Shown here: positions 17,432-25,265 of the stretch, piece after piece
Layout of the letters: each line of letters opens with the position of its first letter
How positions within the stretch are numbered: the stretch's first letter is position 1
From: CADBRN01 sp050944685
GTDB lineage: Bacteria; Bacillota; Clostridia; Lachnospirales; Lachnospiraceae
DNA length: 64,000 bases
Direction of reading: 5' to 3'
NCBI GenBank assembly: GCA_050944685.1
Contig: JBMNRP010000003.1
Span: forward strand, 1-64,000
Translations under genes and position numbers: made by a program
The notes under the pieces: generated by a model
What the model saw: only the letters and a program-made list of their open reading frames with translations
Told to the model about the DNA's origin: nothing
The model's database searches: none

Positions 17432-18772
17432 TCAGATATGGCGGATGATGATTTCATTCATATTGTCGTAAGAATCCCATACAGTATCCGGGATCGAAAA
17501 ACCCGTGTATTTAAACAGTTCATGAATCTTTTCCATGATCTGTTCCGCACGAAAACCGGTATATTTCTCTATGTCTTCATCCGAGATGGATACGATTTCA
17601 TGCGCCGCCATATTTCTTACATTTTCCTCAACCATGCGCAGATCTTCCGCTAATTTTTTTACTTTGCTGTCCTGTGCAAAATGATCGATCAGGATCACCA
17701 GCTGATCAGAGGACACGGGACCTCCGGTCCGGAACCCCTCACCGTTCCGGTATCTCTCCTGATACGTTTCATCTAAAACCCGCAATACCTCCGAATCCTC
17801 CAGCAGATTTCGATTCCATTTTCGGACTCCGCCGTTCTTTGAGCAATAGTCGTCAATCCGGATGCCGCACTTTCTTCTCAAAACGATTTCCAGTAGATTC
17901 ACGATCAGCGGCGTCAGCGCCCGCAGAAAATCCGCGTATTCTTTTCTCCTCATTTTGGTTTCTACGCTAAGCGCATATTCCAGTTCCGGGCGTATCCCAT
18001 CGTCCTTCACCGGAATAAAAATCCTGTATTCCCCGGATTGCTCTGATACGGACCGCATATTCTTCAGATCCAGCTGGGAGCGGAAAAAAGCGGCCCGGAT
18101 CAGATGAAGATAATTTTCCGTGACATTTTCCGGAAGCGATTCCGCCACATCGAGAGCCGCACTGTAATTATACGCATTGATGTGTTTTTTAATGATTTCC
18201 TCCTGCTTTATGACGGACAACGTAGGACACCTGACCTCCCTGCAGCGGTTCTCGAAATCCGGCCGGTTGTCCTCATTCACTTCCCACAGGCCGACCACAT
18301 CATACCCTTCATGATTGTGCTCGTTCATTTGCCGGACCGGCGTCACGACCTGAATCAGCCGGCAATTGTATTCTTCAATGGTCTGCAGCACCGCAAGCCC
18401 GCTTTTCATGGCGGGCGTTCCGGAAGAAATATTCAGAAGCAGAGTATCCGTTTCGTCCATCCCCGCGATGATTTCTTCCATGATCCCCTTGAAATCCTGA
18501 TAAAAATAGTCAAAATCATAGACTTTTTTGAGATCTTTTCTTTCGATAATCTCGTACTGCATCCTGCGGTTCTGCATTTCCGCGAGTTTATCCAGGCAAT
18601 AGATGTAGCGGTTGTCTTTTTCATGGATCCGCAGGATTTCTTCCGACATATACATAATGACCCGGGTCGGTTTGTATACCCGGCAAATATGGATCAATGA
18701 CCCGTCGTGATAATTATTCTGCGACATGGGATCCGTCCCGCCGACCGGAGAGAAAAGTATGGTTTCATTCAT
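17432..18772 (-). CDS. csm6: CRISPR-associated ribonuclease Csm6 (CARF-HEPN)
   Basis: A 446-residue accessory effector of type III-A systems. The N-terminal CARF domain has the ring-binding loops ILFSPVGGTDPMS (about 5-17) and LLLNISSGTPAMKSGLAVL (about 111-129); it senses cyclic oligoadenylate made by Cas10. The C-terminal HEPN domain carries the catalytic R-x4-H motif at Arg386 and His391 (RNMAAH). Activation gives non-specific RNA cleavage that slows phage growth. It is the last gene of the locus, 28 bases after cas2, with AGGAGG eight bases before the ATG. Confidence 0.9.
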   Translation of the reverse strand: MNETILFSPVGGTDPMSQNNYHDGSLIHICRVYKPTRVIMYMSEEILRIHEKDNRYIYCLDKLAEMQNRRMQYEIIERKDLKKVYDFDYFYQDFKGIMEEIIAGMDETDTLLLNISSGTPAMKSGLAVLQTIEEYNCRLIQVVTPVRQMNEHNHEGYDVVGLWEVNEDNRPDFENRCREVRCPTLSVIKQEEIIKKHINAYNYSAALDVAESLPENVTENYLHLIRAAFFRSQLDLKNMRSVSEQSGEYRIFIPVKDDGIRPELEYALSVETKMRRKEYADFLRALTPLIVNLLEIVLRRKCGIRIDDYCSKNGGVRKWNRNLLEDSEVLRVLDETYQERYRNGEGFRTGGPVSSDQLVILIDHFAQDSKVKKLAEDLRMVEENVRNMAAHEIVSISDEDIEKYTGFRAEQIMEKIHELFKYTGFSIPDTVWDSYDNMNEIIIRHI

Positions 18773-18799
18773 CGTTCAAATCCTCCTGTTGTTCTGCTT

Positions 18800-19099
18800 T
18801 CAAACAATAATGACTTCCGTGTCATCCGAATGGTCTTTCGTTCCAAACGACCGGATTTCATCGCAGTCGCTGATTTTATATACGCGGATATCATCTTCTT
18901 CCTGAAGTATCTTTTCAATATCCTTCAGAAGTTTCTGGTATTGTCCGGACCTCAGATTTGCCTCGTAACACGATTTCTGGACTCTCGTTCCATAAGAATC
19001 CAGCAATTTTGAAACCTTCAGCCGGTGCCTGTTATCCGTAATATCGTATATCACCAATACCGTAAATATCGTCGAACCGTCACTTGCTCTCATCATCAT
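18800..19099 (-). CDS. cas2: CRISPR-associated protein Cas2
   Basis: A 99-residue ferredoxin-fold protein, the structural partner of Cas1 in spacer integration. The opening strand TVLVIYDITDNRHRLKVSKLLDSYG is typical in content, with Asp in VIYDITD at the usual position, and the tail DDTEVIIV is the usual final strand. Its ATG overlaps the cas1 stop (ATGA). Three ATG codons stand in tandem at its start (19099, 19096, 19093), so the exact first residue is uncertain by two positions. Confidence 0.92.
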   Translation of the reverse strand: MMMRASDGSTIFTVLVIYDITDNRHRLKVSKLLDSYGTRVQKSCYEANLRSGQYQKLLKDIEKILQEEDDIRVYKISDCDEIRSFGTKDHSDDTEVIIV

Positions 19100-20103
19100 C
19101 GAATCCTCAGCGGCCTGTAACTGTCAAAATTACCCTGATCAATGCACCCCGCCAATGTCTTTGTCTGCCACCAGATTGCTCTCCGGAACATGACCGGATG
19201 ATCCAGATAATCGAAATACTGAGTTTCTGTCCGCATTTTGTTTTCCAGCTTCCTGATGAAGGCGGAAAGCGCCGTCCGGTTCAGCATGACACCTCCCGTA
19301 TCCGGATCCCGGTCAAAATCTGAAGAATTCACTTCATGCCCCTGAATCAGGCTGAGCACCGTCGCGTCCACGATAACAGCACGCCACTCTTCCAGCAGAT
19401 CGCTTGCCAGCGTCGGGTGATTTTCCCGGATCTGATGGATGAAACCGAAATACGGGCTCATGCTTCTGGCTTCTATCCCGGCATATATTTCATACAGAAG
19501 GATAGTATATCCCAGACTGATCATGGAATTGAAAGGATCTTTCGGAGGCCGTCTGTTTCTCCCGTTAAACTTAAATTCTTCATCGATAAGATTCGATAAT
19601 ATCTTGAAATAAGCCCGCGCGGCTATTCCTTCATAGCCGAGCGCCTGCTCCAGAGAATCCGAGCTCTCAATTTTCCGGTCAATGACCGACATATCGTTAA
19701 TCAGCCGGTGATTGTCAATATCCGAACGATTTCTGGAATATCGTCTCGCCAGAACGATCTGATTGTGAATTTTCGCTTCCAGTATTTTTTTAGTAAGCTT
19801 CAGACACTCTTCCCGATTCTCCGAGAGCTGCATCTGCTTTTTCAGCCGAAATGTGTTCATGTGACCGGTAGACTGCAGACGCCCGAAATAATGTCCGCGC
19901 GTTGAAAGAAAAGTCACGCTGATTCCTCTTGACAGGCACTCTTCCTGCGCTTTTGCCGTCAATTCGACTCTGCCAAAAAGCATGATGGATTCCAGTGTCT
20001 CGACGGGAACAGACCTCGTCGATCCATCTTGGCCGGCAACAATGATTCTGCCTCCCGACGATCTAATTTTTGAGCCCTGTTCCGTTACATAAAGACAAGC
20101 CAC
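19096..20103 (-). CDS. cas1: CRISPR-associated endonuclease/integrase Cas1
   Basis: A 335-residue integrase that inserts new spacers. Conserved metal ligands are visible: Glu158 in GYEGIAARAYF, His223 in YFGFIHQ and Asp235 in LASDLLEEWR. The start is GTG, seven bases after AGGGGG. It begins 41 bases after the leader-distal end of the CRISPR array and is probably transcribed by read-through from it, since no promoter is visible in that gap. It is followed by cas2 with a four-base overlap. Confidence 0.93.
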   Translation of the reverse strand: MACLYVTEQGSKIRSSGGRIIVAGQDGSTRSVPVETLESIMLFGRVELTAKAQEECLSRGISVTFLSTRGHYFGRLQSTGHMNTFRLKKQMQLSENREECLKLTKKILEAKIHNQIVLARRYSRNRSDIDNHRLINDMSVIDRKIESSDSLEQALGYEGIAARAYFKILSNLIDEEFKFNGRNRRPPKDPFNSMISLGYTILLYEIYAGIEARSMSPYFGFIHQIRENHPTLASDLLEEWRAVIVDATVLSLIQGHEVNSSDFDRDPDTGGVMLNRTALSAFIRKLENKMRTETQYFDYLDHPVMFRRAIWWQTKTLAGCIDQGNFDSYRPLRIR

Positions 20104-20144
20104 AATTTTTCCCCCTTCAAAGAATAAACAACTTCTGGTTTACA

Positions 20145-21875
20145 GTTCCCGTCCCCTTGCGGGGTCTTATTTTCTCTAACCCCATTTTGACATTGACACA
20201 AGCGAATGTTCCAAACGTTTCCGTCCCCTTACGGGGTCTTATTTTCTCTAACAGTCGAAAGAAATACATTTTGAGTCGTACAGTGAATATGTTTCCGTCC
20301 CCTTACGGGGTCTTATTTTCTCTAACTCTTTGAATTGAAAGGAGTTAATTATGTTTGATAATTTGTTTCCGTCCCCTTACGGGGTCTTATTTTCTCTAAC
20401 GATTTGGAAAACGTCCGTAAGGCATTTGCCAATGACAGCAGTTTCCGTCCCCTTACGGGGTCTTATTTTCTCTAACTCATATGCGATTGCGTTTAAGGGC
20501 CAGACGGGATCACAGTTTCCGTCCCCTTACGGGGTCTTATTTTCTCTAACTTCCGTGGGAATTTGCACCTGAAAGGAGCGTGATTTTGTTTCCGTCCCCT
20601 TACGGGGTCTTATTTTCTCTAACTTTGTCAACTTTAGGAATAGGTGCCCACGCGTTAATTGTTTCCGTCCCCTTACGGGGTCTTATTTTCTCTAACAAGG
20701 ATCTGAAAGATGAACACGTTGAAGTTGTATATGACGTTTCCGTCCCCTTACGGGGTCTTATTTTCTCTAACAATGTAGTCGAATATTCAAAGAAACATAA
20801 TGCATGGAACGTTTCCGTCCCCTTACGGGGTCTTATTTTCTCTAACAAAAAATGAAGAACATCAAAGGAATGAACGAAGTCAAGAGTTTCCGTCCCCTTA
20901 CGGGGTCTTATTTTCTCTAACAGCAAACAATCAATACTATATGGTTTTCGGTCATACCAGTTTCCGTCCCCTTACGGGGTCTTATTTTCTCTAACCTTAA
21001 GGACAAGAATTACGAAACACCAGAGGTATACAAGTTTCCGTCCCCTTACGGGGTCTTATTTTCTCTAAATTTATGACGCGTTTGATTCAGAGGAGGCCGC
21101 AATCATTGTTTCCGTCCCCTTACGGGGTCTTATTTTCTCTAACAATTTGAAGAAAAGCATGTTGTAGCACCAATCGTTCATAAGTTTCCGTCCCCTTACG
21201 GGGTCTTATTTTCTCTAACACAAAGAATATCACGAAAAAGAATGTTCTAAATGTTTCCGTCCCCTTACGGGGTCTTATTTTCTCTAACAAGGAGGTAACA
21301 ATCATGACAAATAAAGAGATGATTATAGAGTTTCCGTCCCCTTACGGGGTCTTATTTTCTCTAACGATCGGCTGTTCTGATGATCTGGAGTACGAACAGA
21401 GTTTCCGTCCCCTTACGGGGTCTTATTTTCTCTAACAAAAATGGCAGAAATCTATGGTTTGCCGGTTGATATGATGTTTCCGTCCCCTTACGGGGTCTTA
21501 TTTTCTCTAACACGATGACAAATGGTCATTCGGAGTTACATCTGTAAAGGTTTCCGTCCCCTTACGGGGTCTTATTTTCTCTAACTATAATCAGAAAGAG
21601 AGATAAGGAACATCCCAAAGTTTCCGTCCCCTTACGGGGTCTTATTTTCTCTAACAAAGCGCTGGAAATAATTAACGATACCGGTGAGAAAAAGTTTCCG
21701 TCCCCTTACGGGGTCTTATTTTCTCTAACCTATCCCAGGGACGCGGTTATTGACTGCGGGAGAATGTTTCCGTCCCCTTACGGGGTCTTATTTTCTCTAA
21801 CTAATAAGAGCGATTTTGAATGGCAAATGAATCAGATTTGTTTCCGTCCCCTTGCGGGGTCTTATTTTCTCTAAC
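20145..21875 (-). CRISPR. Type III-A CRISPR array, 24 repeats and 23 spacers
   Basis: Repeats are 36 bp and spacers 33-41 bp. Read on the plus strand the repeat runs GTTTCCGTCCCCTTACGGGG then TCTTATTTTCTCTAAC, with an inner CCCC-TTAC-GGGG stem. Read on the minus strand it ends in GGGGACGGAAAC, so a Cas6-cut crRNA would carry the 8-nt handle ACGGAAAC, the classic Csm handle; this and the direction of all cas genes give minus-strand transcription with the leader at the 21876 side. Repeats are identical except three: the cas1-side end repeat (20145) has two changes, the repeat at 21034 ends in A, and the leader-side repeat (21840) has A15 to G. No spacer is duplicated. Confidence 0.97.
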
Positions 21876-22020
21876 CCTGTCCCCCGGAGCCCTTGAAATT
21901 CCTGGGCTCCGGTCCGTTCTTGCGGCTGAAAACATTTTCTGCACGAACTGATGGTTCGTCAGGCCGGGAAAATGCGTGAAAAGCCTTGTATTCATGCGGT
22001 GCGGCGCAAAATGCGCGGAA
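21876..22020 (-). promoter_or_regulatory. CRISPR leader region between csm5 and the array
   Basis: This 145-bp stretch separates the csm5 stop from the first (leader-proximal) repeat. It is GC-rich, unlike the usual AT-rich leader, and no -35/-10 pair is visible, so array transcription may depend on the cas operon promoter. It contains a 9-bp stem-loop CCGGAGCCC/GGGCTCCGG at 21884-21912, eight bases from the first repeat, and a weaker ACGAAC/GTTCGT hairpin at 21943-21959. Confidence 0.5.
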
Positions 22021-23175
22021 TCAAATTTCCCTGGAAGAATATCGAACGACACAGCATGCTCCCATCTGATACAATCGGTCATTATACTTTGTACATTTCA
22101 GCATGTGCGGGGAAACGCCGAGTTCTGCATCCTTATCATGCCCATGTTCATTCCTGATCCCCTGAGGCAGCGTGGCATTGATGACATCACTGACGATCCC
22201 GTGCGCTTCTTCTCCTTGCACCAGACCATAAGCAACCGTCTTGGAAGGATATCCGGAACCTCCGCCGAGAAAGAGAGTCGTGCTGTTTCCGAGCACTTTC
22301 GGTGCTCTTGAAAACTTGCTGCTAAACTCCTTCTGATAATTTGCATAGAACGTCCGGATCGCTTTCAGCAGCTGATTGATATCCAGATCACAGATCCGGG
22401 AATCCACTGTAATCGGAACGGTGAAATCTACTTTTGGTTTGATGCATTCACGCAGCAGTGGTATATTGCTTTCTCGTTTGATATTTCCGTCAACGCTGAT
22501 ATCGAATTTCTCACAGACACACATGTCACCCTCGGAAAACGGTTCCGCATCCCCGATGACCAGCCCGCGAAGAACATCGTTCTTCATATCTTCCGGCACG
22601 CTGTTTCCCCTCTCATCCGGGAAAATATCCCGGTGAAACGCGCGCCGTGCCAGACTTTGATCATTCGATTTCAGATATTTATTCCGTTTTTCAGCCGGTG
22701 CCTCCCGGATATCCCGGATCTCCTCTTTGGCCTGCTCCGGATGATCCAGATACCAGGCTGTTTCCAGAACGGTGCGAAGCATGCCCTTGACACTGCTTCC
22801 CGGAATATACGGACGGCCCTGCGGATCTTTGATGAACTCCTGAATATCTTTGATGCTGTGTGCATTCAATGAACGGTCTCCGACCCCGCAGGTACGCCGG
22901 ATCCACTTTTCATACACACCGGGACGAATCTCTCTGTTCTTCAAGAAGCTGTATAAATCCCTGTCTCTCGTTTTTCCGAGAAGATACTGTTCATAATCGT
23001 TCTCTCTATGAAGCTGCCGCATTCCTTTGTACATCTGATCGACGTCGATAAACTGAATCACGCCTGTCTCCGTGTTGAACAGATATTCCCGTTTATTGGC
23101 AGATCTTCCGCTGCCGATAAATACAGGGCTGACGGTACGAAACGTCAGATCTATCGATTTCAGATAACTGCTCAT
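22021..23175 (-). CDS. csm5: Type III-A effector subunit Csm5
   Basis: A 384-residue RAMP-superfamily protein that caps the Csm backbone at the crRNA 3' end. The N-terminal strand SIDLTFRTVSPVFIGSGR and the glycine-rich block GRPYIPGSSVKGMLRTVLET are the family hallmarks, and a second glycine-rich loop TLFLGGGSGYPSKT lies near residue 315. Its ATG shares one base with the csm4 stop (TGATG). It is last before the array. Csm5 is also known to aid crRNA 3' maturation. Confidence 0.88.
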   Translation of the reverse strand: MSSYLKSIDLTFRTVSPVFIGSGRSANKREYLFNTETGVIQFIDVDQMYKGMRQLHRENDYEQYLLGKTRDRDLYSFLKNREIRPGVYEKWIRRTCGVGDRSLNAHSIKDIQEFIKDPQGRPYIPGSSVKGMLRTVLETAWYLDHPEQAKEEIRDIREAPAEKRNKYLKSNDQSLARRAFHRDIFPDERGNSVPEDMKNDVLRGLVIGDAEPFSEGDMCVCEKFDISVDGNIKRESNIPLLRECIKPKVDFTVPITVDSRICDLDINQLLKAIRTFYANYQKEFSSKFSRAPKVLGNSTTLFLGGGSGYPSKTVAYGLVQGEEAHGIVSDVINATLPQGIRNEHGHDKDAELGVSPHMLKCTKYNDRLYQMGACCVVRYSSREI

Positions 23176-24098
23176 CAGATCACCCCCAGAAAAAACGGTT
23201 TGGCGTAACGATAGACAGGATGCGATCCTCCGGCGGATACATCGTAGACATCTCCCCGGAATTCATGGCTGAACACGGACCCCGCCTTCATCAAATAGAG
23301 GTCCTGCTTTTTCCGGGAGGTATCCGCATACCGGAGAGATGCGACAAAACCGCCGCGCTTGACCAGAAGATATCCGGCTCCCTCCAGCGCCTGCTCCAGT
23401 TCATCGTCCCTGGGCAGACAGATCGACAGCGTCATCTTTTTTTCAAATTCGCTGCTCATCCGATCTTCAAATTCCGCTCCGCGTTCCGCCGTTTGTATCG
23501 TAAACTGACCATAACCAGACGAAAGCTTTCCCCCGATACCGGAATACTGAAGAGATTCAAATATCTCCAGAATGAGAGAAAATGCCTCGTCGCTTTCATA
23601 TCCGACGCAGATATAAAGACCGCTTTCATCCGAAAAGCGAAACAGTTCAACCGCATACGGCATAGCGTTTTCCCGACCTGAGACCGCGGCTTTCTGAGAA
23701 AGAAAAAACTTTCCGTAATGATCGTGAAAATAGTTGGTCTCGGCGGCGACATCCATCGCTCCCGCCAGATAATCATCCAGTCTGTCCACGGGGAGGTAAT
23801 TCATTTTTTTGTATAGCTTGGCGACGGACGGGTCGCTCTCGCCGTCTCCGCTTCGTTTCAGAAGCGGCTTTGGTATATAATAGCGGTCCCGGATAAACGG
23901 AAGGGCATCGGAAATAATCAGCGATCCGTTTTTCACCATGGTGACAAAATTCTCCACGTTCTTGCCGATCCGTGACGCCTCGCAGCACAGAGCGGAAAAT
24001 ACGGTATCCGCCGGAAGGACATTCGTGCACGTCGCCAGTCCTCCGTCCCCGAAATGCACCGCACCCGGAAAACTCATTTTAATGATCTGATATTTCAT
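23175..24098 (-). CDS. csm4: Type III-A effector subunit Csm4
   Basis: A 307-residue RAMP protein that binds the crRNA 5' handle and contacts Cas10. It begins KYQIIKMSFPGAVHFGDGGL, a typical Csm4 opening, followed by ADTVFSALCCEASRIG, and has the glycine-rich turn GIGGKLSSGYGQFTI at about 195-209. It lies between csm3 (six-base gap) and csm5 (one-base overlap), so the genes are tightly coupled. Confidence 0.88.
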   Translation of the reverse strand: MKYQIIKMSFPGAVHFGDGGLATCTNVLPADTVFSALCCEASRIGKNVENFVTMVKNGSLIISDALPFIRDRYYIPKPLLKRSGDGESDPSVAKLYKKMNYLPVDRLDDYLAGAMDVAAETNYFHDHYGKFFLSQKAAVSGRENAMPYAVELFRFSDESGLYICVGYESDEAFSLILEIFESLQYSGIGGKLSSGYGQFTIQTAERGAEFEDRMSSEFEKKMTLSICLPRDDELEQALEGAGYLLVKRGGFVASLRYADTSRKKQDLYLMKAGSVFSHEFRGDVYDVSAGGSHPVYRYAKPFFLGVI

Positions 24099-24104
24099 AT
24101 GGAT

Positions 24105-24788
24105 TTACGCTCCTGTCACAGCGGTTCTGCATTTTTCCAGAATTTCATCACTCACTTCACCGATGACACAGCAGACATCCAGACCCGAGAAGGATATCTT
24201 TCCATACCCCCTGGAACCGTGACCGCCTAAATAATCGTATTCCAGCAGACGAATGCCCTCTCCGATCGTCCGAAAATCTTCTTCGATTTCGTCTTCTTTT
24301 TCCGCGTTATAGATCCAGTGAATTTCAAATTCTGTTCCGCGGGAGGTTCTTTCAATCTGCCTCGGGTTTGCTACCGCCGTGATCCGGTTGATCGTATTTT
24401 CAAATTTTATTTCCGTGGTCGGAATTCCCTCGAGTTTCATTTCTTCCCCGTTTGAAAGAAACATATCCGGGATTTGGAGGCGGCTCGCATGCGCTTCGCG
24501 ACGATCGTCCTTATCCTCTTTATTATCATTCGGATAACCGAACAGTCTCTTGACCCGTCCGTCCTCATCTTCAATTTTGACAAAGGAATTCCCATCCGCA
24601 TACTGGCGGGAAAGGAGGTACCGCATTTTCCCTTTTACGCTGCTCCCGGGAATCATCGGCTGATCCGTATTTACATCACGGATAACCGGAGAATCGACCG
24701 CGCCGATCGCCGCAAACTGTGAGCTGCCTCCGATATGCATTCCAGTCTTCACCTGTATGGACCCCGTAATTTCTATTTTTGCAAACAT
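24105..24788 (-). CDS. csm3: Type III-A backbone ribonuclease Csm3
   Basis: A 227-residue RAMP protein that forms the helical backbone and cuts target RNA every six bases. The catalytic aspartate of the family is present as Asp32 in FAAIGAVDSPVIRD. The adjacent block PMIPGSSVKGKMRYLLSRQY and the C-terminal glycine-rich loop YLGGHGSRGYGKISF are typical. A GGAGGG site precedes the ATG by seven bases. The intact Asp predicts target-RNA cleavage. Confidence 0.92.
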   Translation of the reverse strand: MFAKIEITGSIQVKTGMHIGGSSQFAAIGAVDSPVIRDVNTDQPMIPGSSVKGKMRYLLSRQYADGNSFVKIEDEDGRVKRLFGYPNDNKEDKDDRREAHASRLQIPDMFLSNGEEMKLEGIPTTEIKFENTINRITAVANPRQIERTSRGTEFEIHWIYNAEKEDEIEEDFRTIGEGIRLLEYDYLGGHGSRGYGKISFSGLDVCCVIGEVSDEILEKCRTAVTGA

Positions 24789-24803
24789 TCTGGTTCCCTC
24801 CTG

Positions 24804-25265
24804 TCAATCTTTTCCGCCGTAAAAGCGGTGATACGCAACCAATGCTTCCATATAGTGGCAGAAAATAATCAGCTTTTCTTTATCGGTGCCGATCTGATTA
24901 ATCAGATCGAGCAGATGTGCCTTCTCCGCAAATTCTTTTACAACCGGATCCCTGCCCGCTTCATACGCGATATGCATGCGGACATACTGGATACGGCCGA
25001 CCCAGTCTGCGTTCAGTCTGTCGCTCCGCTCTCTTTTTACGTCATTATACAGATCGGACACCAGTGCCAGCAGTTTGCGGATTTTCGAGGTCGTCAGTTT
25101 GTAATATCCCTGCCGCAGTTCCCGGATCACGTTTTCTGCTTCCGTCACATAATTTTCCTTCGTCAGCTCCACATGCGGCGTCCGGTTATTCTGAAAATCC
25201 TGCCGTGTTTTATTCTGATTCGGATAATCCGCTCTCGCTCTCTGAACATTCTGTTTATCACTCAT
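24804..25265 (-). CDS. csm2: Type III-A small subunit Csm2
   Basis: A 153-residue, mostly helical protein. The helical part from YVTEAENVIRELRQGYYKLT to the C-terminus matches the Csm2 five-helix bundle (LTTSKIRKLLALVSDLYND, RIQYVRMHIAYEAGRD), which lines the inner strand of the complex along the target RNA. The first ~40 residues are polar and probably disordered. Its start overlaps the end of cas10 by eight bases. Confidence 0.88.
   Translation of the reverse strand: MSDKQNVQRARADYPNQNKTRQDFQNNRTPHVELTKENYVTEAENVIRELRQGYYKLTTSKIRKLLALVSDLYNDVKRERSDRLNADWVGRIQYVRMHIAYEAGRDPVVKEFAEKAHLLDLINQIGTDKEKLIIFCHYMEALVAYHRFYGGKD

Noticed and set aside
17432..18772. Csm6 as a Card1/Can2-type DNA nuclease
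   Set aside because: The C-terminal domain has the HEPN R-x4-H motif and no PD-(D/E)xK-like pattern, so the RNase assignment is better.
20070..21305. Several open frames inside the CRISPR array on both strands
   Set aside because: They arise from the 36-bp repeat being translated again and again (PLRGLIFSN or RPRKGTET) and are not genes.
21801..22082. 93-codon minus-strand frame across the leader and the first repeat
   Set aside because: It runs from the csm5 end into the array, has no ribosome site and no protein-like pattern.
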